DNA from: Pseudanabaena sp. Chao 1811
Lineage (GTDB): Bacteria; Cyanobacteriota; Cyanobacteriia; Pseudanabaenales; Pseudanabaenaceae
Assembly: GCF_027942295.1 (NCBI RefSeq)
Contig: NZ_CP101416.1
Coordinates: 620,001 to 684,000, forward strand
Direction of reading: 5' to 3'
Length of the DNA: 64,000 nucleotides
Shown here: positions 17,702-28,866 of the stretch, piece after piece
Layout of the letters: every line of letters begins with the position of its first letter
Numbering within the stretch: the stretch's first letter is position 1
Notes under the pieces: generated by a model
The model's input: only the letters and a program-made list of their open reading frames with translations
Databases searched by the model: none
What the model was told of the DNA's origin: nothing
Program-made: the position numbers and the translations under genes

Positions 17702-18298
17702 TTAGGTAAAGGCTAACAAACCAAAGTAGAGAAATACACCTAATATCGGCACAAAAAGTAATAGACCATAGAGAGATGATTTATTCAGGCTCGTTGGTAT
17801 TGAAAAGAAGACAATTAAGCCAATCACAAAGTTAACAAGCGGAATCAAAAATAAAATTACCCACCAACCGGGTTTACCCGCAGCACGTACCATGACCCAA
17901 ATTTGAGCGATGGGAATCCATGATAACCAACTATTTGGAATTTTCAACTTATCAGCAATTTTCATCAGACAGAAACTGGTGAAAATATAAGCAACAAGAC
18001 CAAATGTCCCAGCAAAAAGTAGGATTTTATCAGCAAGGGCTTTTTGCTCTTCAGTTAGAGAATCATAATTAACAGTAGTTGAATCAGAACTTTGAGCAAT
18101 AAGCTGATCGCCATTTTGAACTGAAGCTGTGGCGATCGCACTAGATGTGTTGCTAGATATCACATTAGAAGCAGATAAACTTGGCTCAGCAATGAAATGT
18201 TGGAGACTTACAACAGCGAACAAAGCAATAAAAAACAGAGCGAATCTGCGCCAGACCACACTTATATATTGAAAAGGCAAATATTTAGACAAATTCAC
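17702..18298 (-). CDS. DUF5684-like membrane protein
   Basis: The 198-residue protein has an N-terminal hydrophobic segment (~residues 18-35), an extracytoplasmic Ser/Thr-rich stretch, then transmembrane segments at ~93-112, ~143-165 and ~176-197. The phrases KIADKLKIPNSWLSWIPIAQIWVMVRAAGKPGWW and LIPLVNFVIGLIVFFSI fit the DUF5684 family, whose function is unknown. It ends beside a miniature element. Confidence 0.7.
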   Translation of the reverse strand: MNLSKYLPFQYISVVWRRFALFFIALFAVVSLQHFIAEPSLSASNVISSNTSSAIATASVQNGDQLIAQSSDSTTVNYDSLTEEQKALADKILLFAGTFGLVAYIFTSFCLMKIADKLKIPNSWLSWIPIAQIWVMVRAAGKPGWWVILFLIPLVNFVIGLIVFFSIPTSLNKSSLYGLLLFVPILGVFLYFGLLAFT

Positions 18299-18427
18299 TA
18301 TTTACACTCCTACAGAATTTGTAAAGATAGGACGCGATGCTTTTAAACAATACTGTAAGCCTATAGGAATGTAGATCTAGTTAATTGCAGAACGTTAGAT
18401 TTCTTAATTCTTAAATCAACTTATTTT

Positions 18428-18913
18428 TTAGGGTAATTTACCTATGTAATCGCGAATAACAGGTGTAAAAATCTTGACTACCTGTTGATAAACTTCTCTT
18501 TTAAACCTGACAATAGAATCAAGAGTTTGCTCGATCGCCATAAACTGCACTACCCGAAATTCGCGATCGTGGATATCTAACTTGCAGTCAGAGGCAGGAT
18601 GATCCCAATAAAAAGCATACCAACGCTGTCTTTGTCCGCAATAATTTGCCCATTTGCCTGTCAATTTCAGCGAAGGTGGAAAGTCGTAGTACAACCATTC
18701 AGGATGAACATAGGCAAGCTCAGCATTATCAATGCCAACTTCTTCATAAAGCTCCCGTAGAGCTGCCACCTGTGGATCTTCTCCCTCATCAATGCCACCC
18801 TGTGGAAATTGCCACGAATCAGGCACGCCCAGACGCTCACCAACTAGCACTTCTCCCTTGCGATTAAAAACGATCAGCCCGACATTTGGGCGGTAAGATT
18901 TTTCAGGTTTCAT
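18428..18913 (-). CDS. rppH: RNA pyrophosphohydrolase (Nudix)
   Basis: The enzyme removes pyrophosphate from mRNA 5' ends or hydrolyses dinucleoside polyphosphates. The 161-residue sequence has an exact Nudix box, GG-IDEGEDPQVAALRELYEEVG (~residues 36-57), and the RppH hallmarks SYRPNVGLIVFNRKG and GQRQRWYAFYW. The internal ATG at 18913 (MKPEKSYRPN) is preferred to the upstream ATG at 18946 because the family starts there. Confidence 0.88.
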   Translation of the reverse strand: MKPEKSYRPNVGLIVFNRKGEVLVGERLGVPDSWQFPQGGIDEGEDPQVAALRELYEEVGIDNAELAYVHPEWLYYDFPPSLKLTGKWANYCGQRQRWYAFYWDHPASDCKLDIHDREFRVVQFMAIEQTLDSIVRFKREVYQQVVKIFTPVIRDYIGKLP

Positions 18914-18966
18914 ACTTTTTAATTTAACAAATCCAAAGCATAGCACCGTCGCTAATTATCATCAAA

Positions 18967-19001
18967 AAAGAATGCTGCACGCATAACGTACAGCATTCTT
19001 T
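18967..19001 (-). terminator. Hairpin between ilvB and rppH
   Basis: Arms AAAGAATGCTG and CAGCATTCTTT pair around an imperfect apex. It is a second candidate stop signal for ilvB, upstream of rppH. Confidence 0.55.
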
Positions 19002-19066
19002 AATATCTTGCTTAAGAGTATTTTAAAACAATGCTCTCAACAGAAATATTACGAAAAGCCCGATCT

Positions 19067-19105
19067 AAAAACTGTGGTGAACGCGCAGCGTGTACCACAG
19101 TTTTT
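19067..19105 (-). terminator. Intrinsic terminator after ilvB, GCA loop
   Basis: An 18-bp stem with two mismatches (AAAAACTGTGGT... / ...ACCACAGTTTTT), apex CGC-GCA-GCG, directly past the ilvB stop at 19111. On the minus strand the stem ends in TTTTT. Confidence 0.75.
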
Positions 19106-19110
19106 GTTTT

Positions 19111-20919
19111 TTAAACAAGTTGAGCAGCACGTTCTAGACCAGAGGCAATCTCTTTTGCTTCTTGACTTAACTGCGATCGCTTTGGAGTTTGTAAGCCAAC
19201 CATCTGATCATTACTTGCGCCTGGGGGAACCATTGGATAACAGTTCTCATCACGTTTAACACGGAAGTCCGCAAATACAGGGCCATCATAGGCCAAAATC
19301 TCCGCAACTGCGGACTGTAGGTCACTTGGTTCAATTACCTTGATCCCCTTAATGCCATAGGCTTCAGCAAGCTTAATAAAATCAGGCATACCCGCTTCCA
19401 TATTGGAAGAAGAATAACGCTCATCATAGAAGCTCTCTTGCCACTGACGTACCATGCCTTGCCAACCATTGTTGACAATGATCACTTTGACATTGATGCC
19501 ATACTGCGCCAATGTCCCCAATTCCTGAATATTCATCTGAATACTAGCATCACCACTAATACAGATTACTTGCTCATCAGGCAGAGCCACCTTTGCACCC
19601 ATAGCCGCAGGCATCCCATAGCCCATCGTGCCAAGTCCTGCACTGGAAATCCATTTGCGGGGGCCAGTTTTAATCAACTGAGCTGCCCACATTTGGTGCT
19701 GACCGACATCAGTGGTGAAACAAGCATGGGGAGACTGCTTGCCAAATTCATAAATTACCTGCTGTGGTGAGAGAACTCCCTCATAGGTTGGTACTTCAAG
19801 GGGATAGTCTTCGCGCCACTCATCAAGCTGTTTAAACCAATCCTTAGTTTGAATGGTTTCTTCGTAACTAGTCGCATCGAGAAGCGCTTGTAATACTTCC
19901 TTAACATCACCAACAATAGGGACATCAGGCTTGCGATTTTTACCAACTTCCGCAGGATCGATGTCAATATGAATGACTTTCGCATCGGGAGCAAATTTAT
20001 CTAGACGACCTGTAACGCGATCGTCAAATCTTGCGCCAACCGCAATCAACAAATCACAACCCTGTACCGCAAAGTTTGCATAGGCAGTGCCGTGCATTCC
20101 CAACATACCAAGGGAAAGGTAATTGTTTTCATCGTAAGCACCTTTACCCATAAGGGTTGTAGTCACAGGTAACTGGAAGCGCTTCGCAAGTTCAGCAATT
20201 TCGACATGGGCATCAGCGAGGACAGCACCACCACCCGCATAGAGCAGTGGACGTTTAGATTCACGGATTAAAGCGATCGCGGCAGCAATTTGATGTAAAT
20301 GCCCCTTAACTTTCGCTTGATAACCAGGAAGATCAATCTCCACCTCAGGACTGTACTCAAAGGCTTGCTGGGCAATATCCTTAGGAATATCAATCAATAC
20401 AGGACCTGGGCGACCCGTACCTGCAATATGGAAAGCCTCAGCAACAATGCGAGCAATATCTTCAGGCTTGCGAATCACATAGGAATGCTTGACGATCGGT
20501 AAAGTAATGCCCCAAATATCTGTCTCTTGGAAAGCATCAGTACCGATCGCATAGGAAGGCACTTGTCCCGTAATCACTACCATCGGAATAGAATCCATTT
20601 GGGCAGTGGCAATGCCTGTCACCAGATTAGTTGCCCCAGGGCCTGAAGTTGCCACACATACTCCCACCTGACCAGTTGCGCGGGCATATCCATCGGCAGC
20701 ATGGACAGCTCCCTGCTCATGACGCACGAGGTAATGCTTAATCTCGCCTCTTGACTCTGCCTGATAAATTTCGTCATACACTGGCAGAATCGCTCCACCA
20801 GGGTAGCCAAAAATATGTTTTACACCCTGTCGTCTCACACTGTCGATGAGAGCAAATGCACCCGTTGTTCGCAAAGTAGCCTCCTCTAGACTCTTAACTC
20901 TTAATTGTTCGCGATCCAA
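19111..20919 (-). CDS. ilvB: Acetolactate synthase, large catalytic subunit
   Basis: This ThDP and FAD enzyme joins two pyruvates, or pyruvate and 2-oxobutyrate, in branched-chain amino acid synthesis. The 602-residue sequence has the N-terminal [15 protein letters not shown] and catalytic Glu in [15 protein letters not shown], a middle FAD-type domain, and the C-terminal ThDP motif [15 protein letters not shown]...NN (~residues 470-500). The regulatory small subunit (ilvN) is not adjacent. The gene is divergent from petH across a 512-bp gap. Confidence 0.94.
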   Translation of the reverse strand: MDREQLRVKSLEEATLRTTGAFALIDSVRRQGVKHIFGYPGGAILPVYDEIYQAESRGEIKHYLVRHEQGAVHAADGYARATGQVGVCVATSGPGATNLVTGIATAQMDSIPMVVITGQVPSYAIGTDAFQETDIWGITLPIVKHSYVIRKPEDIARIVAEAFHIAGTGRPGPVLIDIPKDIAQQAFEYSPEVEIDLPGYQAKVKGHLHQIAAAIALIRESKRPLLYAGGGAVLADAHVEIAELAKRFQLPVTTTLMGKGAYDENNYLSLGMLGMHGTAYANFAVQGCDLLIAVGARFDDRVTGRLDKFAPDAKVIHIDIDPAEVGKNRKPDVPIVGDVKEVLQALLDATSYEETIQTKDWFKQLDEWREDYPLEVPTYEGVLSPQQVIYEFGKQSPHACFTTDVGQHQMWAAQLIKTGPRKWISSAGLGTMGYGMPAAMGAKVALPDEQVICISGDASIQMNIQELGTLAQYGINVKVIIVNNGWQGMVRQWQESFYDERYSSSNMEAGMPDFIKLAEAYGIKGIKVIEPSDLQSAVAEILAYDGPVFADFRVKRDENCYPMVPPGASNDQMVGLQTPKRSQLSQEAKEIASGLERAAQLV

Positions 20920-22325
<1,406 letters not shown>

Positions 22326-22353
22326 ACTTTTAGTAGTTACAACTTAAACCCAG

Positions 22354-22390
22354 AAGAATAAATGCGGCGCTTTGCGCCGCATTTATTCTT
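22354..22390 (+). terminator. petH terminator, perfect 17-bp stem, TTT loop
   Basis: Arms 22354-22370 and 22374-22390 are exactly complementary, apex GGCGC-TTT-GCGCC, followed by TTTAC. Confidence 0.82.
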
Positions 22391-22400
22391 TACATGTTTT

Positions 22401-22431
22401 AAAGAGAGGGCTGCTGTGCAACCCTCTCTTT
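22401..22431 (+). terminator. Second hairpin after petH, TGT loop
   Basis: A 10-bp outer stem AAAGAGAGGG / CCCTCTCTTT with inner TGC-TGT-GCA and a T-rich tail. It lies just upstream of the kinase gene. Confidence 0.7.
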
Positions 22432-22463
22432 TTGTATATAATCAAACAAATATACCTGTTGCC

Positions 22464-23816
22464 ATGAAACTGGAATTGCTCTGGCTGCTTGTAGGAATTA
22501 TCATTGGGGCGATCACCACTAGTGCTTGCTGGTTTAGCTGGCACTATGCCCAAAAGAGACGTAATCGGAAATTTCGGAAGCGATCGCGACAGGTGTTTAA
22601 GGTCAAATCACTCCATAGCCTTAAATCTTGGGCACAAAATATTCAACAAAATATTCAACAAGATTTACAGCAAAAATATCGCGATCAATTTGGGAATAAT
22701 CAATTTCTCGAGTATGAGTCTGATCGCCTATTGTGGGAAAAAATCGTTGAGGCTGCCCCCATCGGTTATATCCAAGTTGATCAAGATAATCACTTAAATG
22801 TCTGTAATCAAAGGGCGGCAACCATGATGGGAATTAATAACCATCAGCAGGGGCTACTCCGCAAGCCATTTTTATTACAGGTAATTCGCTCCTATGAACT
22901 CGATCATTTAATTGAACAAACCCGATCGCAAAGTATGGGTTCTCAAGTTGATTGGGTATTTCATCCTGCTATTCCCGATCCTGTTGATCCAGTACCTCAA
23001 CAGGGCAGACCGATTCGAGCCTATAGTATCTATCTTGATCAGGGACAGGTAGGGATTTTTTTAGAAGATCGTCAAGAGGCGATCGCCATTGCTCAACAGC
23101 GCGATCGCTGGACATCGGATGTTGCCCATGAGCTAAAAACTCCCCTCACTTCGATTCGCTTAGTTGCTGAGACCATCGAGCCAAGAGTCGATCCTTCCGC
23201 CAGAATTTGGGTAGAGCGGCTCCTTAGTGAAATCGATCGCATTACCAATCTGGTGAAAGACCTGCTCGATTTAGGACAGATGGATGTGGGTATTGAGCCG
23301 CCTTTGCATCTCCAAGAGGTAAATTTAGCAGCCCTAGTGCGATCGGTATGGACAACCTTAGAGCCATTGGCGAATCGGAAGCAGGTTAGCCTCAAATATA
23401 TTGGTGATGAGACAACATCTTTGCTGGTTGATGAGTCGCGCATTTATCGACTACTGCTCAACTTATTAGACAACAGCATCAAGCATAGTCCTGCCCTCCA
23501 GAGCATTACCATTAAAGCTAGTGTGGTTGATACCAATATTGAAATTGAGACTATTGATGCTGGGGAAGGTTTTCCTGAAGACTCCTTACCCTACTTGTTC
23601 GATCGCTTTTATCGCATTGATCCATCACGTACTCGCTCAGGACTTGATTATGGGGGTAGTGGTTTAGGTTTGGCGATCGCCCATCAGATCGTTTTATTAC
23701 ACAAAGGGACGATCACTGCGAAAAATCATCCTGAGACTGGGGGAGCATGGATTACAATCGCGCTACCATATCAACACCCTGCAAACAATGGAAAACTTGC
23801 AAACCTTACAGCGTAA
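22464..23816 (+). CDS. Membrane-bound sensor histidine kinase (PAS-HisKA-HATPase)
   Basis: The 450-residue protein has one N-terminal transmembrane helix (LLWLLVGIIIGAITTSACWF), a basic region, a PAS-like domain (EAAPIGYIQVDQDNHLNVCNQRA), the phospho-acceptor His222 in DVAHELKTPLTSIRL, and an ATP-binding domain with N box LLNLLDNSIKHS, G1 DAGEGF, F box FDRFYR and G2 GGSGLGLAIAHQIV. The layout is like the phosphate sensor PhoR/SphS, but no response regulator is adjacent, so the signal is unassigned. ATG 22464 is chosen; upstream codons overlap terminators. Confidence 0.85.
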   Translation: MKLELLWLLVGIIIGAITTSACWFSWHYAQKRRNRKFRKRSRQVFKVKSLHSLKSWAQNIQQNIQQDLQQKYRDQFGNNQFLEYESDRLLWEKIVEAAPIGYIQVDQDNHLNVCNQRAATMMGINNHQQGLLRKPFLLQVIRSYELDHLIEQTRSQSMGSQVDWVFHPAIPDPVDPVPQQGRPIRAYSIYLDQGQVGIFLEDRQEAIAIAQQRDRWTSDVAHELKTPLTSIRLVAETIEPRVDPSARIWVERLLSEIDRITNLVKDLLDLGQMDVGIEPPLHLQEVNLAALVRSVWTTLEPLANRKQVSLKYIGDETTSLLVDESRIYRLLLNLLDNSIKHSPALQSITIKASVVDTNIEIETIDAGEGFPEDSLPYLFDRFYRIDPSRTRSGLDYGGSGLGLAIAHQIVLLHKGTITAKNHPETGGAWITIALPYQHPANNGKLANLTA

Positions 23817-23819
23817 ATC

Positions 23820-24812
23820 ATGAGTGCAGACAAACTTTTGAAGGAATATGCTGCTGGTCGGCGTGACTTTGCCAGTATTAATCTAGCTAATGCCAATCTA
23901 TTTAACAGTGATTTAATTGGTGTTAACTTAACCAAAGCCGATCTCAGACGTACAAATTTAGTCTTTGCTTATCTAAACAAAGTCACTTTTAATCATGCCA
24001 ATTTAGTTGGCGCAAAATTAGGTGGGGCAACCCTCAACCAAGCGATCATGATGAATGCCAACCTCTCCGAAGCTGATCTGCATGGCGCAATGTTGCAAAG
24101 GGTAAATTTATTTGGAGCAAATCTTTCTTTAGCTAACTTAATGGATGCTAATCTGGGGGAAGCGGACTTACGCAGTGCAAATTTGCGGGGGGCAAATTTA
24201 CGTTGTGCGATCTTAAGTGCGGCTCTGATGCGCGAAGAGCGAGGCTATCCACCCACAACCATGAATGGTGCGAACTTACGCAAAGCTGACTTACGGGGGG
24301 CAAACCTCAGTGGAGCGGATCTGTCTGGGGTCGATCTTTCGGAAGCCAATCTCAGTGAAGCAACCCTTGCGAGGGTTAATTTACAGGGTGCAAATCTCAG
24401 TGGGGTGATCGCGATCGGGACAATTTTTACGGAAGCCAATCTGAATAATGTCAATCTTACGGAAGCTAACTTGAAGAATGCCAATTTCACCAAGGCGGAT
24501 CTTAAAAATGCAAATCTCCGTTTAGCAAACTTATTTGGCGCTAATTTGAGCAAGGCAAATGTTAGTATGGCGACTTTAAGCAATGCAGGCTTAATTCAGG
24601 CTATCCTCACAGGTACAGATCTATCGCGATCGCTACTTGATAAAGCTAATCTCAGTCAAGCGAGTTTAGTGGATGCCTATTTAGTCAGAGCTAATCTCGA
24701 TGGCGCTGACCTCAGCTATGCCGTTCTCACCAGAGCCGAGCTAAGCGGAGCCAGTACCATTGGTACAATCTTTAGTGGCGCAACCATGCCCGATGGCAAA
24801 AACCATCCCTAA
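23820..24812 (+). CDS. Pentapeptide-repeat protein
   Basis: The 330-residue protein consists almost wholly of A(D/N)Lxx repeats (for example LRGANLSGADLSGVDLSEANL), which fold as a right-handed quadrilateral beta-helix. A short insertion near residue 140 (MREERGYPPTT) is a common break in cyanobacterial members. No catalytic domain is attached. Function is unknown. It starts three bases after the kinase stop, so the two are probably one operon. Confidence 0.9.
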   Translation: MSADKLLKEYAAGRRDFASINLANANLFNSDLIGVNLTKADLRRTNLVFAYLNKVTFNHANLVGAKLGGATLNQAIMMNANLSEADLHGAMLQRVNLFGANLSLANLMDANLGEADLRSANLRGANLRCAILSAALMREERGYPPTTMNGANLRKADLRGANLSGADLSGVDLSEANLSEATLARVNLQGANLSGVIAIGTIFTEANLNNVNLTEANLKNANFTKADLKNANLRLANLFGANLSKANVSMATLSNAGLIQAILTGTDLSRSLLDKANLSQASLVDAYLVRANLDGADLSYAVLTRAELSGASTIGTIFSGATMPDGKNHP

Positions 24813-25015
24813 ATTTAGGCATTGCCCTTGACTTGCCTAACCACCATCTACCAAGATGGCAACATAAATTACGGCAATTGCTGCATAAACAAATATCATT
24901 TAGGGCAACATTGTCTAACAAAAAGTAGTGATTTAGAGGTTAGAATGGACGGCGCTTTAGTCAGGCATTCTCATCCTAATATCCTGCTATCTTTAGCAAC
25001 ATCACAAAAAAGTCT

Positions 25016-25732
25016 ATGGAAGATTTAAATCTTCTAGAGGAAGTTATAGATAGCTTGGAGCAAGACAGCAATGTACTTCGCATCAAACGACTCATCCTCT
25101 TCACTTGTAATGACACTTGGTCAAATGATGTCAACGAAGTCAAAACGTTGCATATCCGTCAGCTTGTGCGCGAATTGATGATTTTATTCCCCAATCTCAA
25201 TACACTCAAGCAAAAGTTAAATAGTCATGTCAAGCAGCTTAGCAAGCAATCAGATTATCTGCTTGCTGCCGATAATATTATCGATAGCATCGGGTTTCTC
25301 TATACCTTGCGAGATGAAGGTAAACTCCCGAATAGCTTTTTACATCCCGATGAAGCTGTGGCGATCACATATCGCAACGAAGCTGACATCATTGATCCTG
25401 ATAGTCAGTCAACAATTCCCCATCGCCATAATCTTAAATATTTAACGAATTTATTTGATTTACGGGCGGACATTTCGCGAAATATCAGTCCACTCCATGC
25501 CAAGATTCTATTATTTTCGAGTCTTCATTATCGTTTTAGTCCACAAGAACGGGACTGGTCTGCACTCTATACCTATGATCTCGATGATTTGATGCAGCTT
25601 ATTTTCCAAACCTATGAAACCTTTGATGCGTTAGAGCAACAGCTAACTCAAGTCAGTCAAACTCTTGATCATGCAGAAGATGCAAAACGTGCCTCAGCCG
25701 TAATTTTACAGGCGCTAAGACCTTTCTATTAA
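25016..25732 (+). CDS. Conserved hypothetical protein
   Basis: The 238-residue protein is soluble, acidic and largely helical, with RIKRLILFTCNDTWSNDVNEV near the N-terminus and a helical C-terminus rich in Gln/Leu (YETFDALEQQLTQVSQTL). No known motif is visible. It follows the pentapeptide gene by 203 bp with a possible separate promoter. I do not recognise the family. Confidence 0.7.
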   Translation: MEDLNLLEEVIDSLEQDSNVLRIKRLILFTCNDTWSNDVNEVKTLHIRQLVRELMILFPNLNTLKQKLNSHVKQLSKQSDYLLAADNIIDSIGFLYTLRDEGKLPNSFLHPDEAVAITYRNEADIIDPDSQSTIPHRHNLKYLTNLFDLRADISRNISPLHAKILLFSSLHYRFSPQERDWSALYTYDLDDLMQLIFQTYETFDALEQQLTQVSQTLDHAEDAKRASAVILQALRPFY

Positions 25733-25764
25733 AAGAGATAGGCACTTCGTACCTATCTCTTTTA
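25730..25764 (+). terminator. Terminator after gene 25016, TTC loop
   Basis: A 16-bp stem with one mismatch (AAAAGAGATAGG... / ...CCTATCTCTTTT) ending in T residues. The 25732 stop codon lies at its foot. Confidence 0.78.
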
Positions 25765-25793
25765 TCGCGATTTTATATTGCGTATATCAATCT

Positions 25794-25844
25794 AGTAAAG
25801 AGGGCTGTGTCCTCACCAAAGGTGGGGACACAGCCCTCTTTACT
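25794..25844. terminator. 24-bp hairpin, AAA loop, between convergent genes
   Basis: Arms 25794-25817 and 25821-25844 match with a single G-T pair, apex CACC-AAA-GGTG. It lies 18 bp from the hsdM stop and can terminate the R-M operon. Confidence 0.75.
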
Positions 25845-26665
25845 TCGCTTACTTGAAAAGAGCTATATTGCGATCGCATTAAGGTTTTCCATAATTTCCC
25901 GAAAGCTGTCTAAGCCTGCTTCGATATTTTCGATGATTTCATTAGCCAGAATGTCGGGATCGGGGAGATTATCGAGATCGGCGAGGCTTTTGTCCTTGAG
26001 CCAGAAAATATCGAGGTTGGTTTTGTCTCGCGCCATGATTTCGTCATAGCTAAATTTGCGCCAGCGTCCTTCGGGGGTTGCTTCTGACCATGTTTCGATG
26101 CGGTGGTAGCGATCGCCTGATTTGTAGCAATCGATAAAAGGCTGGAGATCTTCAAGTTTGAGGGGATTTTTCTTGAGGGTATGTTGGACATTGGTGCGGT
26201 AGTCATAGATCCAGACTTCCTTTGTCCAAGGCTCTTTGGCGGCGGGTTTGTTGTCAAAAAAGAGGACGTTTGCCTTGACTCCTTGGGCATAAAAGATGCC
26301 TGTGGGCAGTCGCAAAATTGTATGTAAATCGGTGGTTTTCATTAGCTCTTTGCGGACGGTTTCGCCTGAGCCGCCTTCAAAGAGAATGTTGTCGGGAAGG
26401 ACGACGGCGGCTTGTCCGTTGACTTTGAGCAGGGTGCGGATATGCTGCAAAAAGTTGAGTTGTTTGTTGGAAGTGGTTGCCCAAAAGTCTTGGCGGTTAT
26501 AGCTAAGGTCTTGGCGTTCCTGTTCGCCTTCTTGGTTGGTGATGGTGATGCTGCTTTTTTTGCCGAAGGGTGGATTGGCGAGGACATAATCAACGCGAAT
26601 ACCTTCATCGGAAATGAGTGCGTCATTGGTAGAGATAAAACTATCGCCATCAATTTCGCCGATGT

Positions 26666-27697
26666 TACAGCCTATTGAGGGAAAGAGTAGTACAAGATAA
26701 GCTAGGATAGCAAAACCCAAAAGAGAGTAAAAAATGGCACCTTACTCACTAGATCTCAGAGAAAAGATCGTAGCAAACTACGAAGCAGGAAATACATCGA
26801 TTCGGGAAGTAGCGAAGCAATTTCAAGTCGCGACGAAAACAGTGCAAAAACTACTGAATCAATACCGAGAGACAGGAGAACTAAACCACAAACCATTAGG
26901 TAGTCCAATCAAAAGTCCCCTCGAAGCGCATCAGGAGAAAATCCTCGAAATTGTCTCAGAGCATCCAGATTGGACACTATGGCAGTACTGTGAAGAAGTA
27001 GCAGAACAAACAGGAGTATCAGTGACCACAGGCAGCATGTGCCGATTTTTCCAGAGGCATAACATCACTCTAAAAAAAAGACCTATCGCCATGAAAAGGT
27101 AAAAAGTGAGGCAGTACAACAGCAAAGATGTGAATTTTGGGAAGCATTGAATGAAGTGAAAGCTGAAGATCTGATTTGTATTGATGAAACGGGAGTATGG
27201 CAGGGGATGGAACGCTCTGTGGCAAGAAGTGAATGTGGCAAAAGAGTATTCAGTCTTCGTCCCTTTTACAAAGGTCAGAAATACACAATAATTGGCGCTA
27301 TTTCAGTTGATGGGATTGTTTGCCTGAAAACGATTCAGGGTTCTATGAAAGGAGCAGATTTTCTCACCTTTGTCCAAGATGACCTAGTACCTAAATTACG
27401 TCCTGAGCATAGGATCATCATGGATAACCTCAACTGCCATAAAGTTGAGGGGGTCGCAAAAGCAATTACAGCGACAGGTGCTAAGATTTTGTACTTACCC
27501 ACCTATTCTCCTGATTTTAATCCAATTGAGATGATGTGGTCGGTTCTCAAATATTTTATTAGATTGCTTAGACCTCATTCTCAAAAACTACTTCAGCATT
27601 TAATCAACGTTTTCCCTTACTTGTTAGAAAAAGATTTCTTCAAAAATTGGTTTACTAAGTGTTGTTACTGTACTACTTAATCCCTCAATGGACTGTA
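26666..27697 (+). mobile_element. IS630-like element copy 1, TA target duplication, in hsdM
   Basis: The element is 1028 bp (26668-27695) flanked by TA on both sides. The ends are inverted: left CAGCCTATTGAGGGAAAGAG, and the right end in reverse complement CAGTCCATTGAGGGATTAAG. TA targets and the two-frame DDE transposase mark the IS630/Tc1 group. It is inserted opposite to hsdM transcription and appears identical to the copy at 62795. Confidence 0.95.
26734..27680 (+). CDS. IS630-family transposase made by -1 frameshift (copy 1)
   Basis: Frame one (26734-27102, 122 residues) has a helix-turn-helix (SIREVAKQFQVATKTVQKLL) and a second winged region. The other frame, with 177 residues from an ATG at 27147, contains DDE residues: Asp in LICIDETGVW, Asp in RIIMDNLNCHK, Glu in PDFNPIEMMWS. 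A run of eight A (27072-27079) just before the first stop lets ribosomes slip back one base and continue as KKTYRHEKVKSEAV into the second frame, giving about 315 residues. Such frameshifting is known in IS630 elements; here it is inferred. Confidence 0.88.
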
Positions 27698-28464
27698 TGC
27701 AAAAACATATTCATCAAGCAGAGGCGGCGGGTACTGGCGACGATTTCATTTCCTGAGAAGGTGCGATTTTTGAGAAAGATTTTCTGATCTTTGTCGAGGC
27801 GATGGTGTTTGATGATGTGGTCATAGGCGGCGAGAAAGAATCCTCCTGTACCACAGGCGGGATCGTGAATGGTTTTGCTGGGTTGCGGATTGACGCAGGC
27901 AACCATTGCTTTGATTAAGGCTCTGGGGGTGAAGTATTGTCCTGCACCGCTTTTGGTGTCTTCGGCGTTTTTCTCTAGCAGTCCTTCGTAAATGTTGCCT
28001 TTGACATCGGTTCCCACCATTGTCCATTGCTCTTTGGCGATCATGTCGATGATTTTGAGCAGTTTTGATGGGTCTTGGATTTTGTTTTGCGATTTGGTGA
28101 AGATTTGCCCTAATGTGCCTTTTTCGGTGGCAAGCGATCGCAACATTTGGTTGTAATAATTTTCGAGTTCTGCGCCGCGTTTGTTGCTGGTGAGGGTTGC
28201 CCAGTCGCACTTTTCGCCGTTAGCGATTTCGTTGCCTTCTGCGTCTTTGATGTGCGGAAATTTGATGATTTTGCTGTAGGGCGGTTTGGACATTTCGTCT
28301 GCCATTTTGAGGAATAGCAGGTATGTAATTTGTTCGAGGTAGTCGCCATAGCTCACACCGTCGTCACGTAGGACGTTGGCGAAGTTCCAAACTTTAGAGA
28401 TTAGGCTTGATTCGTTACTCATTTGTAGCTTTTCTTTTTTAGATAATTTAGATTTAGATAGGTT

Positions 28465-28866
28465 TTAAGGAAATAAGCCCAAACGTATCCATAGTTTTCT
28501 TGCTGAAAGTTGGCTGGAGCTATTCATCATTAATTTTTCTACAGTGACTTTGCCGATATCAGTTATGCCATTGACTATGCCTGATTCAGGATCGGCTAAA
28601 AAATGTTGATGCCACTGATCATTTCTCGGATTGAATAGTCTAACTTCAATATTTGAGTTAGGAGAAATTACGCTAGTACTTGAGCCTTTACGCAAATTGC
28701 AGGATCTACAAGCAAGGGCTAAATTGTCTGCGTTATCTGTGCCTTGTTTGGAGATGGGGATAATATGCTCTACTTCAAAGGGAAAGTTGAAAACTAGTTC
28801 TGGTGCGTGGCAATATTCGCAATGATGATTAGCTCTGGCAGATACTTCTGAATAATATTGATTCAT
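28465..28866 (-). CDS. HNH endonuclease
   Basis: The 133-residue protein has a zinc-type HNH motif: CEYCHAPE, then FEVEHIIPISKQGTDNADNLALACRSCNLRKGS (~residues 16-60). The two CxxC pairs and EHIIP/N/C pattern indicate an active ββα-metal nuclease. Its start overlaps the stop of the upstream small gene as TAATG, implying translational coupling. It lies 42 bp before hsdM in the same operon. Confidence 0.85.
   Translation of the reverse strand: MNQYYSEVSARANHHCEYCHAPELVFNFPFEVEHIIPISKQGTDNADNLALACRSCNLRKGSSTSVISPNSNIEVRLFNPRNDQWHQHFLADPESGIVNGITDIGKVTVEKLMMNSSSQLSARKLWIRLGLFP

Larger units (their letters stand above)
25863..28422 (-). pseudogene. hsdM: Type I restriction-modification methyltransferase hsdM, split by IS630-like element
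   Basis: The N-terminal part (28422 down to 27698) carries the HsdM N-domain and SAM-binding motif DPACGTGGFFLAAYDH; the C-terminal part (26665 down to 25863) carries the catalytic VLANPPFGKKS. The IS at 26668-27695 lies between, after CLMNMFLH. Deleting the IS and one TA joins the halves in frame to give CLMNMFLHNIGEIDGD and a 509-residue protein, normal for HsdM. As it stands, the N-part terminates within the IS and the NPPF part has no native start. HsdM adds methyl groups to adenine with HsdS and is required for restriction, so the whole system is probably off. Confidence 0.92.

Noticed and set aside
22362-22463. N-terminal extension of the sensor kinase
   Set aside because: These codons run through the two petH terminators; the membrane-helix start at ATG 22464 is more plausible.
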